Position numbers and translations under genes: made by a program | Shown here: positions 34,806 to 43,103 of the stretch, piece after piece | How positions within the stretch are numbered: position 1 is the first letter of the stretch | How the letters are laid out: each line of letters begins with the position of its first letter | DNA from: Spongiibacter marinus | Lineage (GTDB): Bacteria; Pseudomonadota; Gammaproteobacteria; Pseudomonadales; Spongiibacteraceae | NCBI RefSeq assembly: GCF_016906995.1 | Contig: NZ_JAFBBD010000002.1 | Span: forward strand, 147,667-211,666 | Direction of reading: 5' to 3' | DNA: 64,000 nt | Notes under the pieces: model-generated | The model's database searches: none | What the model was told of the DNA's origin: nothing | What the model saw: the letters and a program-made list of their open reading frames with translations, nothing else

Positions 34806-35705
34806 TTATTGAGTGCCGTTTAAGTGCTTTTGGAAAAAGGCGATCTGATCACTCACCGCCTGTTCAAACGCCTCGCCAACATAAATATCGAAATGGCCGA
34901 TATCGTATTGTTTGAGCGTGGCTTTCGCGCCGAGCTTATGCGCCAGCTTGATCGCTGCCGAAGCCGGTGCCACGGTGTCGCGCAAACAGGCTTGAATCAG
35001 CGCAGGGCAATGGACTTGCTTTGCCTTGAGTGTGGGGCGATAGGTGCCTAGCGCCAGGGCCAGGCGGCCAGCCATGGCATTTTGCCAGTTATCGGGTTGA
35101 ATAGCGCGGTAGCCACTCCAGGCGTCGTGGCTGCTCATGGCGGCAAAGCCACCGGGCTTAGCGATAATGGGCACCATCACCGGTGAGCCGCCAAGGGCGG
35201 ATTTGGCCAGGTCGGCCACGCCGTAGGCGCTGAGTTTGAGTAGCCGGCCGACGCCTGCATAGCCGAGCATGGCCGCTACCGAGGCCAGACCGTCCATCAT
35301 CGGCCCCTGAGCGGCCACGGCGGCCACACGCTTATCGGCGGCCGCCGTACTGATCACATGCCCACCCGAGAACGAACTGCCCCACAGCGCAATGCGCTTG
35401 GCGTCAACATTGGGCAGGGTTTCAGCAAAACTGATGGCGGCGCGCCAATCCTGCAGCTGTTTGGAAACAGACAGCAATTGCCGGGGTTCACCGTCAGAGG
35501 CGCCAAAGTGGCGGTAGTCAAATAGCAGCACTGCAAAGCCCGCGTCGGCAAACCGCTGGGCGTAGGGCTCCAGGCCCGCATCCCGTGTACCGCCCAAACC
35601 GTGCGCCATCACAATGCAGGCTTGTGGTGTGGCCGTGGGGTAATGCCATGCGAGGCAGCGAGTGCCCTGGCTTAAAAATTCGACATCCTTGCGTGGTAGG
35701 CTCAT
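34806..35705 (-). CDS. Alpha/beta hydrolase (serine hydrolase, dienelactone-hydrolase-like)
   Basis: 299 residues, no signal peptide. Oxyanion segment Ala-His-Gly-Leu-Gly-Gly-Thr-Arg at about 34-41, nucleophile elbow Gly-Ser-Ser-Phe-Ser-Gly-Gly at about 109-115, and a C-terminal catalytic His in Ile-Gly-His-Phe-Asp. The Tyr-Arg-His-Phe-Gly-Ala-Ser-Asp-Gly segment is common in this peptidase S15/DLH-like group. Substrate unknown; probably an intracellular esterase. It is convergent with the malic enzyme gene (16 bp apart) and divergent from the lipase gene. Confidence 0.82.
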   Translation of the reverse strand: MSLPRKDVEFLSQGTRCLAWHYPTATPQACIVMAHGLGGTRDAGLEPYAQRFADAGFAVLLFDYRHFGASDGEPRQLLSVSKQLQDWRAAISFAETLPNVDAKRIALWGSSFSGGHVISTAAADKRVAAVAAQGPMMDGLASVAAMLGYAGVGRLLKLSAYGVADLAKSALGGSPVMVPIIAKPGGFAAMSSHDAWSGYRAIQPDNWQNAMAGRLALALGTYRPTLKAKQVHCPALIQACLRDTVAPASAAIKLAHKLGAKATLKQYDIGHFDIYVGEAFEQAVSDQIAFFQKHLNGTQ

Positions 35706-35811
35706 AGCGTCTCTCTATAATTATGTAAAACGGACGATTGATCAGCTGCGCGCCTTGCCAAACAATGAGCGATCTCGCAGCGCCAAGCGCTAAACCTACC
35801 GAGGGTAAGCC

Positions 35812-36846
35812 ATGTTTGACCATGTGAAAAAAGGACGTCTCACAACACTGGGGTTGTTATTCATCGCGGTATTAACCGCCTGTGGAGGCTCCTCGTCGGG
35901 CTCCGGTTCCTCCGGTGAGCGTTTTTCTGAGCCGACCTTTGAAACAGAAATGTCGGTGCTCAACGAGGGGCTGGTCTGTAACCCCTTCACCGAGAGCGGG
36001 CCTGTTGTGCTGCTGGTGCACGGCACGTTTACCCACGGCGAAGAGCAGTGGACGTGGAATTACGAGCCCCTGCTGTTGGGCGAGGGTTACGATGTTTGTA
36101 TTGTGACCTACCCCAACCGCGGGTTAAGTGATGCGCAGATTGCCGCCGAATATGTGGTGAATGCGATTGATCAAATTGCCGACTCCGGGCGCAAGGTATC
36201 CATTGTTGGTCATAGTCAGGGCGGTATGGGGCCGCGCTGGGCAGTGCGTTGGTGGCCGAGCCTGCGCGACAAGATTGAGGACATGATTCTTCTGGCAACG
36301 CCTAACCACGGCCTGGAATTTGCGCAATTAACGGCACTCGGCCTGCCCATGCCGGCAGTGTTTTTTCAGTTCGGACAAGAGTCGAACTATATGCAGGCGC
36401 TGAATAGCGACGATGAAACGCCGGGTGATATTGATTACACCAATATCTACACCCAGTTTGACGAGCTGGTGCAGCCGGTGTCACCAGTGCCAACGGCGGC
36501 GTTGGATTGGCAGCAGGACAACCCCAGGGTTGCCAATATCCTGATTCAAGATGTTTGCCCGGGACGCATTGTCGAGCATGCGACGATCGGTTTGACCGAT
36601 CGTGCGACCTACGAGCTGGTGCTAGACGCCCTGGCCAACGGTGGGCCAGCCAGTCCAGAGCGGGCCGGCGGCGAGATATGTGGTTTACTGCCATTTTTAC
36701 CCGAGCCGGCGCTATCGCCAAGCCTGCTTACCGATTTTATCGATGTGTTTACCAGCGAAGGCGGTCAGGGCTTCCCCGACCTATCACTGGTGACCGAAGA
36801 GCCGCCCTTAAAACCCTATGCGCAGTCGGCGGTGCAGCCTGAGTAG
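35812..36846 (+). CDS. Lipase/esterase lipoprotein (CalB-like alpha/beta hydrolase)
   Basis: 344 residues. Lipobox Leu-Thr-Ala-Cys with Cys24, then a Gly/Ser linker to about 36. The hydrolase domain has Leu-Val-His-Gly-Thr-Phe at 68-73, the Tyr-Pro-Asn-Arg-Gly-Leu-Ser-Asp segment at 100-107, and nucleophile Ser135 in Gly-His-Ser-Gln-Gly-Gly. This pattern fits secreted triacylglycerol lipases related to Candida antarctica lipase B. A pair of Cys (about 56/96) and others near the C-terminus may form disulphides. Expected to be anchored in the outer membrane and to act on external esters or lipids, consistent with a hydrocarbon/lipid-degrading life style. Confidence 0.85.
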   Translation: MFDHVKKGRLTTLGLLFIAVLTACGGSSSGSGSSGERFSEPTFETEMSVLNEGLVCNPFTESGPVVLLVHGTFTHGEEQWTWNYEPLLLGEGYDVCIVTYPNRGLSDAQIAAEYVVNAIDQIADSGRKVSIVGHSQGGMGPRWAVRWWPSLRDKIEDMILLATPNHGLEFAQLTALGLPMPAVFFQFGQESNYMQALNSDDETPGDIDYTNIYTQFDELVQPVSPVPTAALDWQQDNPRVANILIQDVCPGRIVEHATIGLTDRATYELVLDALANGGPASPERAGGEICGLLPFLPEPALSPSLLTDFIDVFTSEGGQGFPDLSLVTEEPPLKPYAQSAVQPE

Positions 36847-36861
36847 ATGGCTGCAATCGCC

Positions 36862-38142
36862 CTAGCTGTTCCGCGCCACTCGGCGCTTCGCCAATTTGCG
36901 TTCACCAATCATGTGCTTGGCGGCGCGGCGCAGCAGGCCGGTGTCTTCGACTGGCGGCTTGCCCTCGGCGAGGTTGATGATTTGTTGGTAGTACCACTGG
37001 GTCGCCAGACCAAAATTCAGGGTGCGAAGGGTGCGAAGGGTGCGAAGGGTGCGGTTGGGGCTGTTGGGGCCGAGCCAACCGGGGCCGATGCGCAGCTCTT
37101 TTTCCCAGGCGCGAAAACCGAGTTTTTCGCCACGCAACAGGGGTTTTACATCGGGCTCCATGCACAGAGGCCGCGCAATGCCCACCACATCCATCGCGCC
37201 ACTATCCAGTGCAGCTTGCATGGCGTTGTAACTGCGGAAGCCGCCGGTCACTGCCAAGGGTATTGAGGTGACGTCGCGAATGCCGTTGGCGTAGTCCAAA
37301 AAGTAGGCCTCACGCGCTTGGCTGGCGGCGGCGCCTTCTTCCTGGTCGCCCATCAGTGCCAGTTTTTCGTAGGTGCCTCCGGAAATCTCCAGCAAGTCGA
37401 TGCCGGCTGCCGACACCCAGGCCGCGACTTGCAGACTTTCGTCGTGGCTAAAGCCACCCTTGGAAAAATCGGCGGAGTTGAGTTTCAGGGCTATCGGGAA
37501 TTCGGGGCCGACCGCCTCGCGACTGCGGCGAATGACCTCCAGCAGGAAGCGAGCGCGATTCTCGAGACTACCGCCCCACTGATCCTGGCGGCGGTTTGCC
37601 AGCGGCGACAGAAATTGGCTGATCAAGTAGCCGTGGGCAGCGTGAATCTGCACGCCGCTAAAGCCGGTTTCCTTGGCGATGCCGGCAACGCGCGCATAGC
37701 CACTGATTGCACGCTCGATGTCGTCTTCGGTCATGGGGCGGGGTTTGCCGAACATGCCGGCCAGATCAATGCCCACATCCGAGGGGGCCAGTGGCTGGTG
37801 CGATACGACCTTTTGGCACTGTCGCCCCGGATGGTTGATTTGCATCCACAACTGGTTACCGGCGACCTGTCCGGCTTTTGCCCAGTGTTTCAGCTGCTCT
37901 TCGCCGCCGTTGTGGTCGATTACCACGTTGCCCGGGCGCTCTAAAAAACGGTGGTCGACCATCACGTTACCGGTTACCAGGGTGCCTGTGCCGCCCTCCG
38001 ACCATGCTTGGTAAAGTCTGGCGAGCCGCGGGGTGGCGTGATCGTGCTCGTCGGCGAGGCCCTCTGTCATCGCAGATTTCAGCAAGCGGTTGGGCAGTGT
38101 TGCGCCGCAGGGAAGCGTAAGGGGGTCGCTGAGTTTTGGCAT
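36862..38142 (-). CDS. NADH:flavin oxidoreductase (Old Yellow Enzyme family)
   Basis: 426 residues. TIM-barrel OYE features: Asn-Arg-Leu-Leu-Lys-Ser-Ala-Met-Thr-Glu at 18-27, Met-Gln-Ile-Asn-His-Pro-Gly-Arg-Gln at about 100, the FMN/substrate motif Val-Gln-Ile-His-Ala-Ala-His-Gly-Tyr-Leu followed by Phe-Leu-Ser-Pro-Leu-Ala-Asn-Arg-Arg, and Arg-Pro-Leu-Cys near the end of the barrel. Probably FMN-dependent reduction of an activated C=C bond. The C-terminal 55 residues follow a 9-bp minisatellite in the gene that encodes Arg-Thr-Leu three times. An operator-like dyad resembling those at alkB lies 76 bp upstream. Confidence 0.87.
   Translation of the reverse strand: MPKLSDPLTLPCGATLPNRLLKSAMTEGLADEHDHATPRLARLYQAWSEGGTGTLVTGNVMVDHRFLERPGNVVIDHNGGEEQLKHWAKAGQVAGNQLWMQINHPGRQCQKVVSHQPLAPSDVGIDLAGMFGKPRPMTEDDIERAISGYARVAGIAKETGFSGVQIHAAHGYLISQFLSPLANRRQDQWGGSLENRARFLLEVIRRSREAVGPEFPIALKLNSADFSKGGFSHDESLQVAAWVSAAGIDLLEISGGTYEKLALMGDQEEGAAASQAREAYFLDYANGIRDVTSIPLAVTGGFRSYNAMQAALDSGAMDVVGIARPLCMEPDVKPLLRGEKLGFRAWEKELRIGPGWLGPNSPNRTLRTLRTLRTLNFGLATQWYYQQIINLAEGKPPVEDTGLLRRAAKHMIGERKLAKRRVARNS
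37020..37054. repeat. 9-bp tandem repeat within OYE gene
   Basis: Plus-strand unit GGGTGCGAA in three perfect copies plus a degenerate fourth. It is in frame, encoding (Arg-Thr-Leu)n in the C-terminal extension of the oxidoreductase, so copy-number slippage would change length without a frameshift. Confidence 0.9.
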
Positions 38143-38217
38143 AGCCGGGGTCCTGTGTTTATTGTTGTGACGATCGATGGCGAGGCCCAGTGTAGTCGGC
38201 TGGCGGATAAAAATAAA

Positions 38218-38231
38218 TTAACAAGTGTTCA
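38218..38231. promoter_or_regulatory. Operator-like dyad upstream of OYE gene
   Basis: TTAACA and TGTTCA half-sites with a 2-bp spacer, one mismatch from the dyad at the alkB promoter (15427-15440). It is 76 bp before the OYE ATG. It may belong to the same TetR regulon, or be a chance match of a short AT-rich motif. Confidence 0.35.
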
Positions 38232-38300
38232 TTAGTGACGATCCAAAGGACAGGCGCCATTTGCCCTTAGCAGGTGCAGTGCGATGAGGGTGAGCCAGCC

Positions 38301-39104
38301 CTAGTATTGCCACAAAAATGCGCTGCTGAGTTCGCCCATGACCTCGTCAAAAAATACTCGTTGAGCGGGGCCATGGGCCATGCCTGCGCAGACCTGCAGT
38401 GGCATTAAATGCTCCGCGCGAGGGTGGCAGTGCAGTGCCCCCGGTGCGCGCTGCCAGTGGGCAAGTGCAGTTTGTCGGGTATCGTCGGAGAGCGTTTCGT
38501 CGCAGCACTGTTGCGCCAGCCAGTTTTCAAACTGGTGGTGGGCGTCGCGGTCCATCGTGCCGGCAAAATAGGCTTGCAGGTTGTGATAGGTGGCGCCGCT
38601 GCCTAACACCAATAGTCGGCGGTCACGCAATACCCGTAAGGCGCGTCCCATGGCGATATGCTCTGCGCCATCGAGGCTGCTCAACAGCGAAAGCTGCACA
38701 ACGGGAATATCGGCATTGGGGTACATCAGCGTTAGCGGCACAAACATACCGTGGTCGAAGCCGCGCGTTGCATCAAGATGAGCGATTAGTCCTTCGTTGC
38801 TGAGGGCGCGCTGCAGCTCGCAAGCCAGCGTCGCATGGCCTGAGGCGGGATACATCAGTTGATAAGATTCCGGCGGAAAGCCGCTGTAGTCGTAAATCAG
38901 CTCGGGGCGAGCGGCGCTGGTAATCCGGGCTTGCTCGGCCTCCCAGTGCGCGCTGATCAGTACAATCGCTTGTGGCCTTGGCAGGCTTTGCCCCATTTGC
39001 GTTAGAAAGGCACACAGCCGGGCATGGCCGGGGTCGCCCAGCAGGGGCAGCGGGCCGCCGCCGTGGGGAATAAACAGAATGCTCGCGCCAGCTGTGGTAC
39101 TCAT
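38301..39104 (-). CDS. Class III extradiol ring-cleavage dioxygenase-like protein (LigB/DODA type)
   Basis: 267 residues from the ATG at 39104, chosen for its ACGGAG ribosome site; the frame runs 80 codons further upstream without coding look. Metal-ligand region Ile-Pro-His-Gly-Gly-Gly-Pro at 12-18, Ile-Ser-Ala-His-Trp-Glu at about 46-51, and the Phe-Asp-His-Gly-Met-Phe-Val-Pro-Leu segment at about 119-127, all typical of the YgiD/4,5-DOPA dioxygenase branch. These use non-haem iron or zinc to open catechol rings. The natural substrate is not predictable; no aromatic pathway genes flank it. Confidence 0.83.
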   Translation of the reverse strand: MSTTAGASILFIPHGGGPLPLLGDPGHARLCAFLTQMGQSLPRPQAIVLISAHWEAEQARITSAARPELIYDYSGFPPESYQLMYPASGHATLACELQRALSNEGLIAHLDATRGFDHGMFVPLTLMYPNADIPVVQLSLLSSLDGAEHIAMGRALRVLRDRRLLVLGSGATYHNLQAYFAGTMDRDAHHQFENWLAQQCCDETLSDDTRQTALAHWQRAPGALHCHPRAEHLMPLQVCAGMAHGPAQRVFFDEVMGELSSAFLWQY

Positions 39105-39412
39105 TGACTGCTCCGTTACGGGTAATTCCGCCATAGTACGGAATTCCCGTGGGGCTGTCTGGCGCAAAAAATCGTCTAAAAGGGGCAGAAAAGCCAATAC
39201 ATCGCCTGTGCAGTTGTATTGAATCGGGCGGTAAAATGGCGATAATGGGGCGCAAAAATGCAAAAGCATAGCCAAAAAAGTAGAAGCAACGCCGTTCCGC
39301 TGTGGCCTGTAACAGGCGTCAGTGACCACTCTAAATTTTGTCACGCTGGCAGAATGGCCTGTCCCGAATAAACTCGCTCATCGTGTTCGATGAGAACTCG
39401 CACTAGGATTCT
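39105..39412. other. Intergenic region before the stator-like operon
   Basis: 308 bp with divergent genes on both sides. The left part is open in frame with the dioxygenase gene but has no homology look. A 7-bp hairpin (CTCATCG, TGTT loop, CGATGAG at 39377-39394) lies just before the operon start. I see no convincing -35/-10 pair for the operon; a TTGTCA at 39338-39343 lacks a partner. Confidence 0.5.
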
Positions 39413-40186
39413 ATGCCCAAGGCCGCCGCGCACGCCCCGCCGACACCTTCGCGACTGGCCCATACCCTCAATGCCTTGGGTGTGGCGGCGAGTGCTGCGC
39501 CGCGCGCGGGTTTTGCCGACAAACTGGCCGAATTGATTGACCTCTCCGGAGCGATTGCCCTGTCGGAGTCACTGCGCGGCTTGCGACGCGTGAAGGCGAC
39601 CGGCGAAGCCGCTGGCGATGATGCCCAAGCCCTTTTTATGGCGCGTCGCGCCGACATGATTGAGGCGATCTCCGCGAGTTTCACCCTCGACCCGGAGGCC
39701 ATGGCCAACAGCCCGGCGGGATTTATTCTACCCTCGCCAAACGCCGACACTTTTGGCAGCGATGCCGCCGGGTACGCGCCTTATCAACGCTTTTATGCCC
39801 TGCATCAAAGTGAAATTGACCATCGGGTCATCAGCTTGCGCGGCGAGTTACGCAAGCTGTTGGCGGGTCGCTCCGAGGCGCTGGCCCAGCTGGCCGCGCT
39901 GGATACCATGATGGAGGGCACGCTGGCGGTATACAGCCGTCGTGCACTTTCTGCCTTACCTAAATTACTGGCGCAGCATTTTTTCGCGCTGCGCAGTGAG
40001 CAACAAAACATCGATGCCGATACCGAGCAGCCAACTACCAGTGAGCAGTGGCTCGCGGACGGGGGCTGGCTCTGGCAATTTCATACCGACATGCAGAGTT
40101 TGCTACTTGCTGAACTCGCGCTGCGCCTGCAGCCGCTACAGGGCCTATTGGAAGCCCTGAACTCCGAACACGAGGACACTCCATGA
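39413..40186 (+). CDS. DUF3348 family protein, first gene of stator-like operon
   Basis: 257 residues, soluble, without signal or membrane segment. It matches the DUF3348 family from memory: an N-terminal block with Leu-Ala-His-Thr-Leu...Phe-Ala-Asp-Lys-Leu-Ala-Glu-Leu-Ile-Asp...Ala-Ile-Ala-Leu-Ser-Glu-Ser-Leu, a central block Tyr-Ala-Pro-Tyr-Gln-Arg-Phe-Tyr...His-Gln, and Leu-Ala-Ala-Leu-Asp-Thr-Met-Met-Glu. Mostly helical, Ala/Leu rich, ending in a short acidic tail. An AGGA ribosome site precedes the ATG. Overlaps the DUF802 gene by 4 bp (ATGA). Function unknown; as the cytoplasmic partner of a membrane complex it may bind the long coiled tail of the next protein (inference). Confidence 0.8.
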   Translation: MPKAAAHAPPTPSRLAHTLNALGVAASAAPRAGFADKLAELIDLSGAIALSESLRGLRRVKATGEAAGDDAQALFMARRADMIEAISASFTLDPEAMANSPAGFILPSPNADTFGSDAAGYAPYQRFYALHQSEIDHRVISLRGELRKLLAGRSEALAQLAALDTMMEGTLAVYSRRALSALPKLLAQHFFALRSEQQNIDADTEQPTTSEQWLADGGWLWQFHTDMQSLLLAELALRLQPLQGLLEALNSEHEDTP

Positions 40187-42471
40187 CACGATTGCTTTCC
40201 CTGGCTGCCTTTATTCTTGGCGCGCTGGTTATTCTGTGGATGGGGGTGGCTGTTGCCGCCGGCCACTTGCTGGCATCGGTAGTGATGTTACTCATCGCGC
40301 TGGCCTACTTTACCGGCGGGGCAGAATTGCTGCGCTATCAGCAGGCCACCGGCGCGCTGCACGCGGCCCTGGCGCAGGGCGGCGATGTGGAGCTGAATCG
40401 CTGGCTGGATGCCTTGCCCGCGTCGCTGCGCAACCCGGTGCGTCAGCGTATCGAAGGGGAATATGTAGGGCTGCCGGTACCCGTGCTCACGCCCTATCTG
40501 GTTGGCCTGCTGGTCATGCTGGGTTTGATGGGCACCTTCGTCGGCATGGTCGAAACCCTGGGCGGTGCGGTACAGGCGCTGGAGGGTAGCACCGAGCTAA
40601 GCGCTATTCGCGACGGCTTGACCACACCGATCAAGGGTCTGGGCATGGCCTTTGGTACCTCTGTGGCCGGTGTGGCGGCATCGGCGATGTTGGGTTTTAT
40701 CGCTACGCTCAGCCGGCGCGAGCGTATTGACGTATCCCGCGAGTTGGATCAACAGCGCGACAGCCGCTTCCGTAATTACTCTCTCAGTCATCAGCGCCAA
40801 CAAACCTATTCGGCCCTGCAACAACAAGCCGATGCGCTGCCCACCGTTGCCAGCCAGCTCACGGCACTGAGTGAGCGCCTCGGTGTGATGGGCGAGCAGC
40901 TCAGCAAGCAATTGCTCGACAACCAGCAGCAGTTTCAGCAGAGCGTGCAACAGGATTTTCAATCACTGGCCAATGCGGTGGCCGAGTCACTCAATCGCAG
41001 TTTGGCGGACAGCGGTCGTCAGGCTGGCGAAACTATCAAGCCGGTTGTAGAGGGGCTGCTGGCAGGGTTGGAGCGCGACCTACAGCAGCGCCACCAACAG
41101 TTTGACGAGGCGGCCAATGCGCGCCTTGAAGCGATGTCTAGCCAGCTTGAACAAAGCGCGGCCACCATTGATAGCACCTGGCAAAAAGGCCTGGAAAATC
41201 AGCAGCGCGCCAATCGTGAATTGGCCGATGCGGTGGGTCAAAGCCTCAGCAGTAGCGCCGAGCAGATGGCCCGCGACAGCCGCCAGTTGCTGGACGATGC
41301 CGCCCAGCGCAGTGCCGAGGCGCTACAGGCTCAGCGCGATGCCGAAGCCGAGCGGTTACAGCAGTGGCAGGCGGCCTTTGCCAATGCCGAAACCATGTTG
41401 TCGGCAGTGGCCCGCTCCCTGGGCGAGGATGCCGAAACCCGCAATGCGGCGTTGAACAGCGTCAACCAACAGTTACTGGAGCAGCAGCGCCAGCAACTTG
41501 AAGAACAGCAAGCGGCTGAGCAGCGCTGGCAGGAAAGTGTGGCGGCGCGAAGTACGCAGCTGATCGATGCCCTGCAGGGCCAGTTGCAACAGCTGCGTGA
41601 TGAAGAAGGGCAGCGCGGCGACGCCGCGGTAAGCCGTCTGGAAACGCTGCAGGCAGCCATTGCCGAGCAACTGAGCCAGCAACAGGCCGCCGAGCAGCGC
41701 TGGCAAGCAAATGTGGCAGAGCGCAGCAGTGCACTGATTGATGCCCTGCAAGGTCAATTGCAACAGCTGCGCGACGAGGAAGCGCAGCGCGGCGATGCCG
41801 CCGTGAGCCGACTGGAAACCTTGCAAGCCGCGGTGGCGACGCAATTGGCCGAACTGGGCAATTCATTAGAGGCGCCGCTGGCCAATCTGATCGAATCCGC
41901 GTCGGAGGCGCCCCGCGTAGCGGCAGAGCTGATGGAGCAATTACGCGGCGAAATTACCAAGAACATTGAACGCGATAATAGCCTGCTCGATGAGCGCCGT
42001 GAGTTAATGTCGGAGCTGGCCAATTTGACCGATGGCCTGCGCGACAACAGTCATGCGCAGCGCGAAGCGGTTGAGCAGTTGCTCGCTAACAGCGGCGATA
42101 CTCTCAAGCAGCTGGGTGAGCGTTTGGGTGACAGCATTGAGCAGCGCGCCGGTCAGCTGGCCGAGCTTGGCGACCAACTGGCGGGTAGCGCGCTGGAGCT
42201 GTCCGGCGTGGGCGACACCTTTGCCGCCGCGGTGCAGCAGTTTGGTGACAGTAACGGCGAACTGCTGGCGGCGCTGGCCAGTGTCGAACAAACCCTCAAG
42301 GAAAGCGGCGAGCGCAGCGATGAGCAAATGAGTTACTACGTTGCCCAGGCGCGGGAAATTATCGACCACAACCTGCTCACCCATCAGGATATTTTGGCGC
42401 GCCTGCAAGCCCTTACCGACAGTGCCGAGCAACTTGAGCTGAATATGAATGCCGAAGGGGCCGAGGCGTGA
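40183..42471 (+). CDS. DUF802 protein: MotA/TolQ-like membrane subunit with long coiled-coil tail
   Basis: 762 residues. Two N-terminal helices (about 4-25 and 27-46), then two more at about 103-125 and 152-176. The second pair resembles proton-channel proteins of the MotA/TolQ/ExbB group: Gly-Leu-Met-Gly-Thr-Phe-Val-Gly-Met at 114-122, a glycine-rich turn, then Gly-Leu-Gly-Met-Ala-Phe-Gly-Thr-Ser-Val-Ala-Gly-Val-Ala at 152-165. Residues about 185-755 form a cytoplasmic, Gln/Ala/Glu-rich coiled coil including a 58-residue tandem duplication. It overlaps both neighbours by 4 bp. With the MotB-like protein encoded next, I infer an ion-conducting stator unit whose long tail reaches into the cytoplasm. 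Experimental function of DUF802 proteins is not known to me. Confidence 0.85.
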   Translation: MTRLLSLAAFILGALVILWMGVAVAAGHLLASVVMLLIALAYFTGGAELLRYQQATGALHAALAQGGDVELNRWLDALPASLRNPVRQRIEGEYVGLPVPVLTPYLVGLLVMLGLMGTFVGMVETLGGAVQALEGSTELSAIRDGLTTPIKGLGMAFGTSVAGVAASAMLGFIATLSRRERIDVSRELDQQRDSRFRNYSLSHQRQQTYSALQQQADALPTVASQLTALSERLGVMGEQLSKQLLDNQQQFQQSVQQDFQSLANAVAESLNRSLADSGRQAGETIKPVVEGLLAGLERDLQQRHQQFDEAANARLEAMSSQLEQSAATIDSTWQKGLENQQRANRELADAVGQSLSSSAEQMARDSRQLLDDAAQRSAEALQAQRDAEAERLQQWQAAFANAETMLSAVARSLGEDAETRNAALNSVNQQLLEQQRQQLEEQQAAEQRWQESVAARSTQLIDALQGQLQQLRDEEGQRGDAAVSRLETLQAAIAEQLSQQQAAEQRWQANVAERSSALIDALQGQLQQLRDEEAQRGDAAVSRLETLQAAVATQLAELGNSLEAPLANLIESASEAPRVAAELMEQLRGEITKNIERDNSLLDERRELMSELANLTDGLRDNSHAQREAVEQLLANSGDTLKQLGERLGDSIEQRAGQLAELGDQLAGSALELSGVGDTFAAAVQQFGDSNGELLAALASVEQTLKESGERSDEQMSYYVAQAREIIDHNLLTHQDILARLQALTDSAEQLELNMNAEGAEA
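41506..41853 (+). repeat. Tandem 174-bp (58-residue) duplication in coiled-coil tail
   Basis: Two adjacent units, 41506-41679 and 41680-41853. Both encode Gln-Gln-Ala-Ala-Glu-Gln-Arg-Trp near the start and Leu-Ile-Asp-Ala-Leu-Gln-Gly-Gln-Leu in the middle, ending Arg-Leu-Glu-Thr-Leu-Gln-Ala-Ala. Protein identity is high while many third codon positions differ, so the duplication is old and its sequence maintained. Confidence 0.85.
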
Positions 42472-43103
42472 GTCGCGAACTTGACGACGGCTTGAGCCAA
42501 GAACCGCCAATCTGGGCGATCTTTGGCGACCTGATGACCGGCATGGTGGGCGTGTTCGTGCTGCTGCTCATTTGGGCGCTGGGCTTTCAGCTGGAGCTGG
42601 CGAAAAGCCTGGAAAAAGAAGTCGCCCAGCGGGAGGTGGAGCAACAGCGCCGCGCCGTGTTGGAAGAAGCGCTTGCCGCGCCCTTGGCCAGTGGCCGAGT
42701 GACCCTGCGCGATGGCCGCATTGGCATAAGCGGCAGTGTGTTGTTTTCGCTGAACTCGGCGGAACTCCAGCAAGAAGGCCGAGAACTGCTGCGCAGCCTG
42801 ATCCCGCCGCTCAAATTGTTTGTGCAGGAAAATGATCAGCTGCTGATGGTGAGCGGCTTCACCGACGACCTGCCCATTCAACAGGGCAACTTGCAGTTCT
42901 CTGACAACTGGGAGCTGTCTGCGCAGCGAGCGCTAACGGTTACCCGCGCGTTGATCGACGAAGGCATGCCCGCCGACAGCGTGTTTGCCGCCGCCTTTGG
43001 CGACCAGCAACCGGTGGCTGCCAATAATAGCGAAGATGGTCGCGCCCAAAACCGCCGCGTGGAAATGGCGCCCGTCCCCCGCGTGAAGCAGGAGGCGAAG
43101 TGA
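42468..43103 (+). CDS. MotB/ZorB-like OmpA-family protein
   Basis: 211 residues. A short cytoplasmic N-terminus precedes one transmembrane helix (about 20-41) that starts Trp-Ala-Ile-Phe-Gly-Asp-Leu-Met-Thr-Gly-Met; Asp21 and the following Met-Thr align with the proton-binding Asp32 and Phe-Met-Thr of E. coli MotB. A helical linker (about 42-75) leads to an OmpA-like peptidoglycan-binding domain (about 76-205) with Phe-Thr-Asp-Asp, Asn-Trp-Glu-Leu-Ser-Ala-Gln-Arg-Ala and the C-terminal Asn-Arg-Arg-Val-Glu, the residues that hold diaminopimelate. The protein should anchor the DUF802 channel to the cell wall. 4-bp overlaps on both sides indicate coupled, stoichiometric translation. Confidence 0.88.
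   Translation: MSRELDDGLSQEPPIWAIFGDLMTGMVGVFVLLLIWALGFQLELAKSLEKEVAQREVEQQRRAVLEEALAAPLASGRVTLRDGRIGISGSVLFSLNSAELQQEGRELLRSLIPPLKLFVQENDQLLMVSGFTDDLPIQQGNLQFSDNWELSAQRALTVTRALIDEGMPADSVFAAAFGDQQPVAANNSEDGRAQNRRVEMAPVPRVKQEAK

Noticed and set aside
39105-39344. N-terminal extension of the LigB-type dioxygenase
   Set aside because: The frame is open, but the family begins at the Ile-Pro-His-Gly motif and a good ribosome site precedes the ATG at 39104.
41506-41853. Repeats suggesting a CRISPR or satellite array
   Set aside because: The units are 174 bp, in frame and conserved at the protein level; they are a coding duplication.
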